Below are positions 23,187 through 33,652 of a stretch of 64,000 nt of DNA, piece after piece (the stretch's first letter is position 1; each line of letters begins with the position of its first letter). This DNA is from Vermamoeba vermiformis (taxonomy: Eukaryota > Tubulinea > Echinamoebida): NCBI GenBank assembly GCA_045837725.1, contig JBEWZL010000102.1, positions 354,178 to 418,177 of the forward strand. The letters run 5' to 3'. The position numbers and the translations under genes are program-made. The notes beneath the pieces are model-generated. The model was not told where the DNA came from. It saw only the letters and a program-made list of their open reading frames with translations, and searched no databases.

Positions 23187-24051
23187 TCATGTGCGAAGAG
23201 CGGATCTCGTTTGATCATATCCGACAAGTACCATCGCGCCCATCAACGCTGAAATGAATCCAAAGGGTCCTCGATAAAGTCCTCTCAATCCTTCTTGTCT
23301 GAAGATGTCTCTCGCGACTCGCCAGCCACGAGGTCGGATCGACTGGTCTATCATACATGTTCGTCGTCTTATCACTTGAAGTGGATGTGCTACTACGAGT
23401 GCTGTATATGAAGTGGCTGTAGCAAGCATAAGTGACTTGATTGGACTTCGTTCGGGATCCTCGATCAAGATCGGCTTCAACGTCTCGTATAATCCAAAGT
23501 AGAGACCCTTATGTACCAACGTCGGTATTGCTGCCTCTTGGAATCCATCATAATAATGCATAAACCGTGCCCATCCAGGAGCTGTCGATCCACTTGGAAG
23601 TTTAAACGGAACGTGTAGTCTTGACAATGGGTGTAACACAGAAAGTGCGAAAAATCCAGCTAATGAACCAGCGCAGAAGTTTCCTATAGCTTTTTGACCC
23701 AGTTGATCGCTATTGAACATTGGTTTTGAGATGCGTGTCCAATAATGAAAGACACCAAATTGTATTCCCATTGCAAGGCCATACCGAGCTGAATTTTGCA
23801 AATTTTTGGTCCAAAATTTTAATCCTACGCGTTTTGCACCTTCTATGATTGATTTGGGCGCAGGATCTGAATAAAATTAATTAGATCAAAAATTTTGACC
23901 GTAAAATATTAATATTAAAATATGGCATACCTAAATACAGGATCAACCTATGGTTTTCAACGGGTGCCATGATAGTTTTAATTGCGGCCGCAGTCGTGCC
24001 AGCAATAATAGCATCCAACACAAAATATTTCGCTGCTGTACTTTGGCTCAT
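23187..24051 (-). CDS. Mitochondrial carrier family (SLC25) protein
   Basis: Two exons (23187-23866 and 23931-24051), about 266 aa. The family normally has three ~100-residue repeats, each with P-x-D/E-x-x-K/R on the first helix. Repeat 1 keeps it as PVENHR. Repeats 2 and 3 read PLSRLH and PLQVIR, so the acidic position is lost. A RRRTCM stretch at the start of the third loop recalls the RRRMMM signature of ADP/ATP carriers, and RQEGLRGLYRGPFGF is the typical carrier hairpin. I infer an inner mitochondrial membrane transporter related to ADP/ATP carriers. The substrate cannot be stated because two of three contact motifs are altered. Confidence 0.75.
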
Positions 24052-24257
24052 GCTTTGTATAAGCTTAATTAGCTAAAATCGATACGAATGTGGTTTTAAC
24101 CTTCAGCTTTTGCCCGCGCCACGTGTGTTGAGCTCCAGATGAACTCAAAACTAAAATTCTAGTTTCAATCTAGAATTCTACTTACGTGTAAATTGTAAGC
24201 TTCATATACAGAATTGTACATTATTACCGACAGACGTTGCAAGCTCTTTTTCTTTAG

Positions 24258-24920
24258 TTTGACCAATCGTTGACCAAACGAAAATGAAAAATGAACTTCC
24301 GATTTGTTCGTTCATTCTCATTGCACTTCCAACGCCACGACCATGAAAGAAGCAAGTATCTAATATAAGCATTGCCTTATCATGACCTTTCGTGGCAAGA
24401 AGGAGTCCTCCGTACGTCCACAGATCAACAGATCAAGCTCTCCGTACCCGCAGCCTTTGGCAAGTACTGATTCTCTCTTTTTCAATTTAGATATTGCTTC
24501 TTTCATACTATAGATACTAATTGATGCTTATTCTTCTTGCAGACTCACCAGACGGACTCAGACAAAGCTCTCTGACTTCCAGTACGCGAGTCAAACTCGC
24601 AAGTAAGTTTTTTAAAAATTGAACAACGATCGTCTAAATACTATATATTAGTCATAGATAATATATTGAGCTGCTATATAATATTCTAAAATTATGGAAG
24701 TCTTAATTTTTATTTTTTTGAATCTAACTCGGACTTTTTTGTGGTCGTTTGAGTTCGTATGATTACGTCGCCTTTACAATAGTAGTCGTAGTATTATTAT
24801 GCGCTAAAATAGGAGTTTATTCCGTTTCAGTTTGAAAACAGCTCGCGCTTGCGAACTCGCTCCTCACCTTTGTCGAACCAGATAAAATTGAGTCCTATCT
24901 CTCCGCTAACCAAGTTGTCA
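24258..24920 (+). repeat. Dispersed ~660-bp repeat, copy 4
   Basis: Plus-strand copy of the family described at 7715-8370. Similarity may begin slightly earlier (GCTCTTTTTCTTT at about 24244). It heads a ~1.6-kb region that reappears in short form between copies 2 and 1, which marks the repeat plus its downstream region as one composite unit. Confidence 0.75.
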
Positions 24921-26570
24921 ACGACGCGCAGTTTGTTGAGCGAAGCCTCTCTTATATCCCCCTAATCTCATTAGCAGCTACCGAAAGATGCAGGACTTTA
25001 CTTCAAAAGAAAAATCCCCGTTGCTATTTTTGAGTGGCAGAGTTCCAAAAACATCGAAGACGCCGTTCGAGATAGTCGTGTTTTTTGGCCAATTGGAATA
25101 GCACATGCTCACCGTCAAATTCACGAACAAGGAGTTAGTTAACACGTAGTTGTCGATCTGTGCTCAGACTGAGGCTAACTAATTTAGTGGCTTCACATAT
25201 GATCGAGCACCGTTCCCTCAACAAGGCACGCCACAGCTAGCTTCATAGAGAAGGTAATTTAAAAATTAACTCGTTCGACAGTTGTACGCGCAGAAGGAAG
25301 CCGTGTCCTTCAAGAAGTAGCTCATTAAGCCGCGCACGAAGCAATGCGCAGGGTCTTGGATGGTCAGTAACCTTCTCACGTCAAACCATGTTGATATTAA
25401 TTGTTCTTTCGTAGAGGATTGGACCCTTCTTCCGCGACCGAGGTGCAGCGCGCACGCACAGATACGGTTAATTATTACTATTTGGCGGTGGCAGTGCTGC
25501 TAGCTATCTTCATTGGCGTCAGCTATGTAAATGTATTTGATCCAACGGTAACCCAGTTCCTGCGATTCGACTTAACAATTGGGTAAGATGCACTAGTTTT
25601 GTGTAACGATGTGCTATTCTCCAGGTACTCACACTCATCAAATAACGAAGATCAAAGAGAATTGTGTAGATAATGCAGCCGGTAAGATGACTAGAGTTTA
25701 ATATCAGCATTGCACTAACGATCATTAATGAAGGGCTCGTATTAAAATTAAAGAAGAGAAATCAGAGCCAGCACTTCGTAGAGACAACGAATTTCGGTGT
25801 TAATTATGCGACAAAGAAAACGTATATCTACGTCGAATGGAATGCACTTGTTCCGGAAGTGTCCGTTCACATGCCTTGCGTTGCCGAACATCACTCCAGG
25901 CCTCTTCGTGCCAGAATATGACATCTTCGAAGTAACTCCAAGCATGAATCCTCGTCAGCTCCTTGCCACAGACGATTATGGTAAGCTGACTAAAGGTAGT
26001 GTAGACGCAATTCGTCTGATTCGATTTTTTGTAGTCTTCTGACGATGAAGGTACCCCTTCCTGGTCTCAAATAATTCTAGCGCAATTTGAGCTTGCTGGA
26101 ATAGATGCCCGAAAGGTAATTGACTTAAAACAATTGTTCGCCGAAGTCGAGCGAACCGCTTCGTAAGCCATTCTTCGACCTAATTACGAAATTGAGTAAA
26201 AGTTGTTACCTTTGTTGTTCTTGACGAGGTCTCTGTCCTCTTGGATAACGCTCGGTTCCTTCAGGCTAACCACTGCTCGTCTGCCCCGTTTACCTGGACA
26301 CTCGTCGGCAAAGTGACTCCAGAGGTGCATCATAAAACAAGGGACGACTTGTGCGTCTTCAACGTACCTACAACTGCTACCGGCTTTGAAGACAGGCTGA
26401 AACTTCCATCAATACGCCGTACGGACTTCGTGCCTTTTTTAAAGGTTTTTTTGGAAAGATTGTATTTGATATTAAACACTTTTTCAATTCATTGTATTTC
26501 TTATTGTCTTTTGTTTGCCGAAATCGAAACGTACATCTTGGGTTCGCGCTCTTTTTCCATTGTTTGACCA
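24921..26570 (+). repeat. Long internal region of the composite repeat unit
   Basis: Several short frames with good coding appearance occur, e.g. about 25401-25586 (hydrophobic YYYLAVAVLLAIFIGVSYVN) and about 26241-26410. AG/GT signals lie between them. Segments match the short form at 8380-8840 in collinear order. The last piece (26413-26570) is the same sequence that in the short form abuts repeat copy 1, and it stops right where a further repeat would begin (TTTGACCAA at about 26564). No reverse transcriptase, transposase or other diagnostic domain is seen. It is either an old non-autonomous element or a duplicated gene. I treat it as a fossil. Confidence 0.5.
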
Positions 26571-26762
26571 ACACCTCAAGCACTCGTACCAACTCTACTT
26601 TCCAGCTTTTGGATTCTTCGGCGTCGATCTGCCCATTTTTGACATCATTTGGTGCAACGAAACGCGACTGATCATCGCTGGCCTTTTCATCGTCTTGTTA
26701 CGTTCGCCTCGTTTCATCTTCCTAACAACTCACGAGTTTGCCTTGATCTATCCTCATCTATA
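26571..26762 (+). other. Membrane-protein-like open frame after the composite unit
   Basis: Part of an 82-aa open frame (26515-26763) ending TTHEFALIYPHL. It contains the hydrophobic segment LIIAGLFIVLL preceded by DLPIFDIIW, and resembles the small membrane protein at 7320-7664. It probably belongs to the same repeat-linked family. No ATG context or function is evident. Confidence 0.25.
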
Positions 26763-27203
26763 AGGTCAATGCAAAGCGTTTCGCCGAAACATTGGGGCAA
26801 CGCATAAATAATACTGCAGATCCCCTTCACAAAAATTCCGCTATCGGAAAATAAGCCTCGAAAGTTGCAAGGTATTACACTGTTGTTTATTATTGTTTCC
26901 AGTTTCGGGGTAACACAAAGGACCCTCTGGAAAAGAAACCAACAGATTACAGAGGTGACAGACTTGGCGGATCTGCAAACCTTTGAAGTGCTTCAGGTTC
27001 TTAGCGTCATCAGTTATCAACAGCGAGTGAGTTTTTGATAATGTTGTGCTTTGGCGGAACTCTTTGAATTTAAACTACGACTAACCTAAAAAGAGCCTGT
27101 GCGATTCAATAATTCCACACGAATAATCTCCGGCTGAGATACAAGTAATTTGGTTAATTTATTAATACCGTTTTTATTTTCACATTGTACCGGTTGGAGG
27201 TTG
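26763..27203. other. Intergenic spacer before cysteine-rich gene B
   Basis: From about 27060 the sequence is the duplicated 3' flank shared with 21165-21332 (GTGATTCAATAATTCCA-type block). The part at 26763-27060 holds only short open pieces with possible splice signals and no recognisable gene. Confidence 0.4.
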
Positions 27204-28073
27204 TTACAGTAATAACGATGAAATAACAGTCATAATAGTCGCTGGAATAACCATTGCACCAGAGCCAGACCTTTTAGCGACGGGCGCGGAAACGGGAGCA
27301 GCAACAGGAACGGAAACAGGAGCAGCAACAGGGACGGAGACAGGAGCAGCAATCGGCACAGGGCAAGTAGTACCGCTGCACATTCCGTCACTTGAGCACA
27401 TGTCGTCGCAGTTGTTGGCATTGCCGTCATCGCAGGTAGCATTGGTCTGGACAACGCACGAGCCAGACATGCACATACCACATCCGACGTCAATGGATTC
27501 GGTCGAGCAAGCCATGCTATCGTTGTAAATGCAACTGCCTGTTTCGTTGAATACACCAAAGCAGGGCGCGACGCCACATTGGAAGCCAGGAGCGTAGCAG
27601 GTGCCGTCATCACCGCATGTTCCATTCGTGTACATGGCTGCTCCGTTCTCTAAGTAGCGGAAGTTGCAACGGTCACCAGCGGTCAGATTCTCGCAGATGT
27701 TGCCTTCACAGTCGTCAGTTCCAAAGTTGCAAGCACAATTTAAGAGGCAAGAGATGTGAGAAAAGTTAGGGTCAGGTTCATCTCCGTTGGCACCCCAATT
27801 GCTGTCGTTATCAGTCGATGAGCATTCAATAGTTTCCCAATCGCCTGGATTTGCTTTTTCTGGATGGAAGTGCACTCCAACAGCATTGCCGGTATGACGA
27901 CTAGCGATTGCGTCAAAACCGCCGTACGGTTCGCAGATCTGATTGCATGTTTGAGCAGTGACGTTGGTAGTGTAGAAGAAACCGCCGTTGTAAGCGAAGC
28001 AGATTGAAGTCGAAGAAACTGCCCAGAAGAGGCAGGAAGCAAAGAATACGGTGAACACGAGCAGTTGCTTCAT
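27204..28073 (-). CDS. Cysteine-rich secreted, GPI-type protein (copy B)
   Basis: Close paralogue of the gene at 21333-22178. I place the start at the ATG of MKQLLVFTVFFASC (28073), matching copy A. An in-frame ATG at 28148 exists, but the intervening sequence looks like the leader/intron seen in copy A. Signal peptide, cysteine order and GPI-type tail are all conserved. The Pro/Ala linker is longer here, with extra PVSVPVAA units. Asn-X-Ser/Thr sites are frequent, consistent with a glycosylated cell-surface protein. The function is unknown. Confidence 0.75.
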   Translation of the reverse strand: MKQLLVFTVFFASCLFWAVSSTSICFAYNGGFFYTTNVTAQTCNQICEPYGGFDAIASRHTGNAVGVHFHPEKANPGDWETIECSSTDNDSNWGANGDEPDPNFSHISCLLNCACNFGTDDCEGNICENLTAGDRCNFRYLENGAAMYTNGTCGDDGTCYAPGFQCGVAPCFGVFNETGSCIYNDSMACSTESIDVGCGMCMSGSCVVQTNATCDDGNANNCDDMCSSDGMCSGTTCPVPIAAPVSVPVAAPVSVPVAAPVSAPVAKRSGSGAMVIPATIMTVISSLLL

Positions 28074-28467
28074 TGTTGAGCTTGAAATGAAAATGAAATC
28101 AAAATAGTTAGAACAAAACTCTTTGCCGAGCTCACAACGAGATTGCATTCTATAATTGGTTAGTCGCCTTAAAAGGAGATTTACAATCTCACCGAAAATA
28201 GAGCCGTGTAGTGCTTCTTTATCATCTTATTTACCGTGTAGTATTGACGCTAATATAATTATATTATCTTGAAGACGAAACTATGTGTGCGTTGTACGGA
28301 TCTTGGAGATCCCCTAATCCCTAACAAAAAGTAACAAGTAAAAATAAGGTAGAAAGTTAACTGAGTGACGCAATAAATAAAATTTACGTGCATCGAAAAA
28401 ATGCACGACTTACTTTGATTATAGTACTGGCACCTTCAAACTACATTTCTTTTCTTTGATATTGGTT

Positions 28468-28974
28468 TCAACTTAAAACTAACTCATTCCGCAGTACGTA
28501 AAGCCTTAAAATAGCATCGTCAGTAAAGCTTTGAAATAAGATTTGAGCAAACTTTGCATTAAATTCTACTTCCTCCAAAAATAGAAAATCTGTATCAACT
28601 TTTAAAACCTGCGGTATCTGCATTCGTATATCACGTATGGTGGAATACTTGTCGATTTCCTGCCTAACTACGCAAATAAATAACAATACCGTATCGTGCA
28701 AAAAAATGATCAGGTAGGGATTGAGATGCCGAAACACGCTGGCAGGATCTCCATTCGATAATTCAGGCTGAGATAATGATATATTCTCAATGATGCTCAA
28801 ACGAACCTTTTTAAGTATTAAATGTGCAAGAGAAAGACGAATCTGAATAAATTATAAAAAACCGTATTAGTTTAGATCTGCTTATGCAGAGCATCGGATC
28901 CACTTACGTAAGAATTTCAGTGCTGCTTGACTGCTAAGAAAAGTATTCCAAGATCTAAGGACATGTGGTGTCAT
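28468..28974 (-). CDS. Hypothetical protein, 5' end uncertain
   Basis: A 110-codon frame (to 28800) extends upstream through IRLSLAHLILKKVRLS to an apparent acceptor at about 28845. A first exon, MTPHVLRSWNTFLSSQAAL, could start at 28974 and end at a GTAAGT at about 28906, but its phase does not join cleanly. A hydrophobic segment, YLIIFLHDTVLLFICVV, lies in the middle. No family is recognised. The 3' end abuts the duplicated flank of the cysteine-rich gene. Confidence 0.4.
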
Positions 28975-29033
28975 TCGCGAGATATGAAATGTTTGGTGTT
29001 AATTTTTTTTTTTGGTTTTGTGTTTTTGTTTTG

Positions 29034-29067
<34 letters not shown>

Positions 29068-29295
29068 TCTAGGGTGCAGGTTGTGCACAAACTTTGAGAA
29101 GACATTAGCAGTGACCAAATACCGTATGAAATCGGTTGGTGCACCAAGTGTTTCAATTTCAATGACAAAAAAAATACGTGCATTTCGTGACCTAACTTGC
29201 TAAATTTACTTAACAAACTACAAACTACAAGCTACAAGCTACAGCTAATAGCTAAGTATTGCATCAGTGCAGTGGTGTTCGAATCACAAAGCCCA
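28975..29295. repeat. Poly-T / low-complexity spacer
   Basis: The gap between the hypothetical gene and the Argonaute 3' end contains an interrupted T-rich tract at about 29000-29066, including an uninterrupted run of about 28 T. It is a simple repeat, possibly length-variable. No gene is seen. Confidence 0.6.
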
Positions 29296-32200
29296 TTAAA
29301 TGTAAAACAACTTCGTAGCCAAGGTGTTGTCAGGTCTGCTTGGCAACATCGCAGCGGCAGCGAGCTTGGCCAACTTGTCAGCGTACTTCAACGGAGCGGG
29401 GCACGAAATAGGACCAGGCCAGTTGTAGTATAAGTGGCACAAGCTGTACGACAAGCGTTGCAAGTCCTTCATGTCAAAAGTCACCAGCTTCTTGTCGTCG
29501 GGCTCCTCGTGGTAGGCCAAGATGTACTTCGGAGGTAGAACGGATTCTGAACACGTAGAATGTTAGCACTGATGCGCGTCACAGGTAAGAGCGACTTACT
29601 TTGTCCAGCATCGTGTGAGACCAAGTAGAACTCGCGCTGGCCGTTGCAAATGTGCTTCTCAACGAGGGTGCCAGGCTTGACGTTGGACACAACACCGTTC
29701 TCTTGTACGAACAAACGAGTGGTGCCACCACGACACACTAGCACGAACAACACTTCGGGCTGTGGTTGACCCTTGTACAGCTCAGCAACTGCATTCTTGA
29801 CCTCTTTGACGTCATTGGTGTGCTAAGCTTAAGTTAGCGACAGTTCGTTAAAAGATAGTTGATTGTTTTAAAGACTTACCACGGCAACGAGCGAGCCCTC
29901 ACTGGCACCGCTGCTGTAGAAGACCAATCGGCCGGGCAACTTGTTGTTCTTCGTCTTGAAGGCAGCCAAGCCACGCTCAATGATGCTTTGCAACGACGGA
30001 ATGCTGCCCGCGTTCTCACCCACGTGATAGTTGAAGTACTCGGAGAATCGAGTCGGCTCTTTATCAACCGTGCACGTGACTGCAATCTTTGTCGTAGTTC
30101 TATAATTTAAGAGATTAGTAAGCCAGCCATATTGATAATTAAACAATACGTACGCTGTCTTTCTGTGGATCGATCGCTCAATGCCAAACACGCACGTGTG
30201 AAGCGCTGCCAACTTGTTGCCCAACGGATCACCAAGTTCGACTACACCAGGAAATATATTAGTAATTCGTGCAATAAAAATTACGCGTGTTACGTACAAG
30301 TAGTGCTCCACAACACTGCACCGGCCTTGGTGAGCAGTTGCAAGCCAGCTTTCGTGACCTTGGACATGTCGGGACGGCCACCCTTGTTCAAGAATTTGCT
30401 GTCAACGAGTTAGTGATGCTGTCGCGGTGGTGGTCTAATTTGCAACTTACTCTCGCACAACAATTTGGCCAGGAACACCAGCGAGCAACAAGTCGCGCTT
30501 GACGGAGTTGTAAATGTTCACGTCGACACTTGCCAACACGACCAACACGACGGCTGGTTTGGGATTGGCCTTGCCAACTTGACTGATGTTTTTGTAGTTG
30601 TCAGTGACCCACTGAGGCTGTTCGATACCGTTCGGACACAATGGGCGCATCAACTTCACGAAAGTGTCGTAGAAGTTTCTGGCGTCACCCTCGAGCTGTT
30701 AATGACACGTGTCAGATCAAGGTTGGTGTGAAATGTCCTATTGTAGACTTACCGATCGATCAGTGACCCAGATCTGCCATGGGAACGTCGGCACGTTGAG
30801 CATCTTGTTGTTGGAATCATTGCGCAGCAAATGATCCCACAAGGGTTTCTCGGGTCGGTACTCTTGCGCGTGGAACTTGATCTTTTGAGGACGCAAGACG
30901 ACAGCTTGAGGGTTGAAGAACTGACTGTCCAACTGGACCGTTGAAAATTTGCTCGCTTTGGCCGTGGTTGCAAACTGCGTGATGAACTGTGAGAGCTGCT
31001 TGTGGCGGTCAACAGTTGAAGTCACTGGCAAGCGTGTGTTCTTGAGTTCACTGGGGGGACTACAGTTCAAGTGTTAGTGCAACGGTCCTGCGAACACTAA
31101 CGAGCTACTTACATTCCAGCGATCTTGCAGAACTCGGGCACGAGGAAAATCGACTCCACACCTTGCTTTCGGCGCTGTGTCACTTCGAGCATGGGCTGGT
31201 TAACGGTCTAAAGTGGCACGTGTCAGATCAGATCCGATCCTCAATTGAAATATTTAAACGATATCGTTTTAGTACTTACGCGCAGTCGCAGACCATATCT
31301 AGTCTGATAGTAGTTGGCGTACGATTGCTTCGTGCCATCTTTCAGCTCAAAGACGCTGTTTGGAGTCATGTCTCTGCGGACCTTGTCTACGATGTAATGG
31401 CGTCTATTGTGCTCGCAGTACACCGACTGGCCCCGCATCTTGTCAGGGTCAGTGGTGTTGACGTAATGCAAGGCATTATCTGCCATAAGGAAAGTGAGTT
31501 AGTGCGTGGTAAATCTGTCATCGGAAAATTAAATTTCCTCCCAAACACGTGCTTTATCCTTATTTAGAAATAAAATCTTTACTACGTAATTTGATATATA
31601 TTAAAGTTGTACTATAATTTATAAGCTTGATTTACCTCGTGCGATGGCGCGGTACTGAAAGTCGGTGTGCAAGTAGAGCTGCTTGTTGTGCAACACTACG
31701 ACCTGTAATTATAGTCAGTTATATTTGCAGACCATAAGACCGACGTACCGGATTAAAACCAGGCATAAACGAGACATTTCTGTCGTTTCCTTCGCTGGCA
31801 TTGGCGTTGAAAAATCCTCGGCGACCCATTGGTGTGAGACCCATGCCTTTCGTCAAGATCTAACAAAACAACGAAATTAGCTTGAGCATATTATAATAAG
31901 GTCCTATATAATGCAGTACTTACGGGTTTTAAAAGAATGTTAATGATTTGGCAGATGAAAGCGCCCTCTGCAAATTTGAGCCAAAATTAGATCGTGCACT
32001 TTAGCGGATCTGGTTCGACTTACCTTTACGCCAAACCATCTCGTATTCTTCGCCACCTGATTGCCTATACACGCGCTGCATGCCTTGCACGTCGGCTTCA
32101 AAATTGAACGCATCTGGGCCCGAGATTATGATTGAACAAACAGGTACTTCAGTCTCCACGCCATCCGTTTTGATTTTCTCCGTGAGCTCTAGCGGGGTCT

Positions 32201-32778
32201 TAAGATAGTTGGCGGGCAACGGGGCAAGTGTGAATAACGAGTTTCCCCACACAAAGCGCCTGCTCTTTTCCTTCTCTGTGATCTCTATAATAAAAATATA
32301 TTGTTAGTAAGATCTTTAACTCTTTAAGGAACTTACTCATCGCGATAAAAGCAAGACGGAATATTCTTCGGACTTGCATGGGCTCCGTGATGATTTTACC
32401 ATCCTATATTAATTTAATCTAAAATTAGTAACTTGATCAGATCAAAATTTGATCAAAGATTGGCATCTTTTGAAACAGCATCATGCTTTTTATCGTTATT
32501 ATATTTATAATATTAATATACGATATTCGACGAGAAAAAACAAAGATATTTAGTGAAGTAAATAAAAAAAGCAGATTTGTAATGTGAAAAATTATTATGA
32601 AAGTTAAACGTACCGCAAATTCAAAATGGTACTTGTAGAGCGTTTGGTTCGTGAGGAGCGTCAAGGGCCAGTAGTTGGCTCGCACGTTCGCCGCCGGCAT
32701 CTCAAGTTTAAACGCCGTGGTGTTTTGGCGCTTTGGATCGCGGTTGTCGATGCCCTCCGTCTTCCTTTTGAGATCCAT
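29296..32778 (-). CDS. Argonaute/PIWI-family protein with degenerate PIWI active site
   Basis: Fifteen exons (29296-29546, 29600-29822, 29880-30099, 30154-30241, 30298-30398, 30451-30695, 30753-31059, 31113-31207, 31280-31479, 31636-31702, 31749-31859, 31924-31967, 32024-32284, 32337-32403, 32614-32778), about 820 aa. The order of parts follows Argonaute: N domain, linker (LTKGMGLTPMGRRGFF), PAZ (VVVLHNKQLYLHTDFQ onward), Mid, and a PIWI domain ending PISCPAPLKYADKLAKLAA, a classic Ago C-terminus. Where slicers have D-E-D-H, this protein reads FGIERSIH (expected GxDVTHP), FYSSGASEG (expected YRDGVSEG) and VSHDAGQ with PPKY (expected H near SHY). At least two and probably three catalytic residues are replaced. 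It should still bind small RNA but is unlikely to cleave. Two introns carry CACGTG palindromes. Confidence 0.85.
30703..30714. promoter_or_regulatory. Intronic palindrome TGACACGTGTCA (copy 2)
   Basis: Exact 12-mer in an Argonaute intron (30696-30752). A near match, GGCACGTGTCAG, lies in a second Argonaute intron at about 31215-31226. Both are followed by GATCAGATC-like sequence. Confidence 0.5.
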
Positions 32779-33652
32779 TGTTGAGTTGATGAAAAATAAT
32801 TAAAATGAACACTCGTGGTCGTGGCCTCTTTAGTACAGAATAAATAATTCTGTCGCGAAATTGACCACCAAAATTTAAATTTTTGCCTACCAAAACCGCG
32901 GTAAACTAGCAAAATCTCCCTGGGTAATACTAGTACGATTCACTCGTAGATAATACATTAATTGCATTGTTACAATGGCTTTTTGTCCTCAGATGATCTG
33001 AGATCGAAATCAAAAACGCGTAGATGCGTTGCATTAATTACTACGTGGTAAGATAAAAATAAGCTACAATGACTTATTACTGCGGGAACAATTATTATTT
33101 AACTTCGCCGCTTTTTTGTAAGTCTGTTAGCTCGACTAGCGTGAGGGTATAAACGGATGCTATTCCGATTTATTTAGGAGTTACTGATGGCTCTTCAACG
33201 CAACAATATTGTGATAACAAATATTTGGCAGTCCTTATTGCGCCTGAGTTGATAGTCGAATCAGTTCGTTTAGTAAGTCTTTCAATTGAACTTCTGTTGA
33301 TTACTCGTAACAAATAAGCAAATATCTTTCGCTTTTTAAGGGATCTAATCGGATTTTGCTTCTGTTAAAGTAAAATTCGTCCGCGCCCGCATACGTGTTT
33401 GCAAACAACTACGAGCGATTAGCCTTCATAGAGCGGGCTAGTAGATCTCCATAGCGTGTTATATTACACATTTTTGAAGTTTGAAGGATGCTACCATTCG
33501 GATCTTGACGCTTCCTTTGCTTCCAGAATTTTTCAAGTCCTAATAAGGAAATGTTTAATTAACTGCCACAGACTATAAAATATATCGTACTTTAATATAC
33601 TATCATAGTAACTGCTTTTTTTAGTGAAAGCAACGCAATAGAACAAGAAAAA
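32779..33652. other. Intergenic region between Argonaute and pirin
   Basis: The two genes are divergent, so promoters for both should lie here. At about 870 bp it is long for this window. I see only short open frames and no repeat or RNA gene. Confidence 0.4.

Noticed and set aside
24921-26570. Intact autonomous transposon in the long internal region
   Set aside because: No transposase, reverse transcriptase, integrase, capsid or protease motif was recognised. Only short frames and splice-like signals are present.
28971-29216. Lysine-rich minus-strand ORF near 29 kb
   Set aside because: It is created by the poly-T tract and does not represent a gene.
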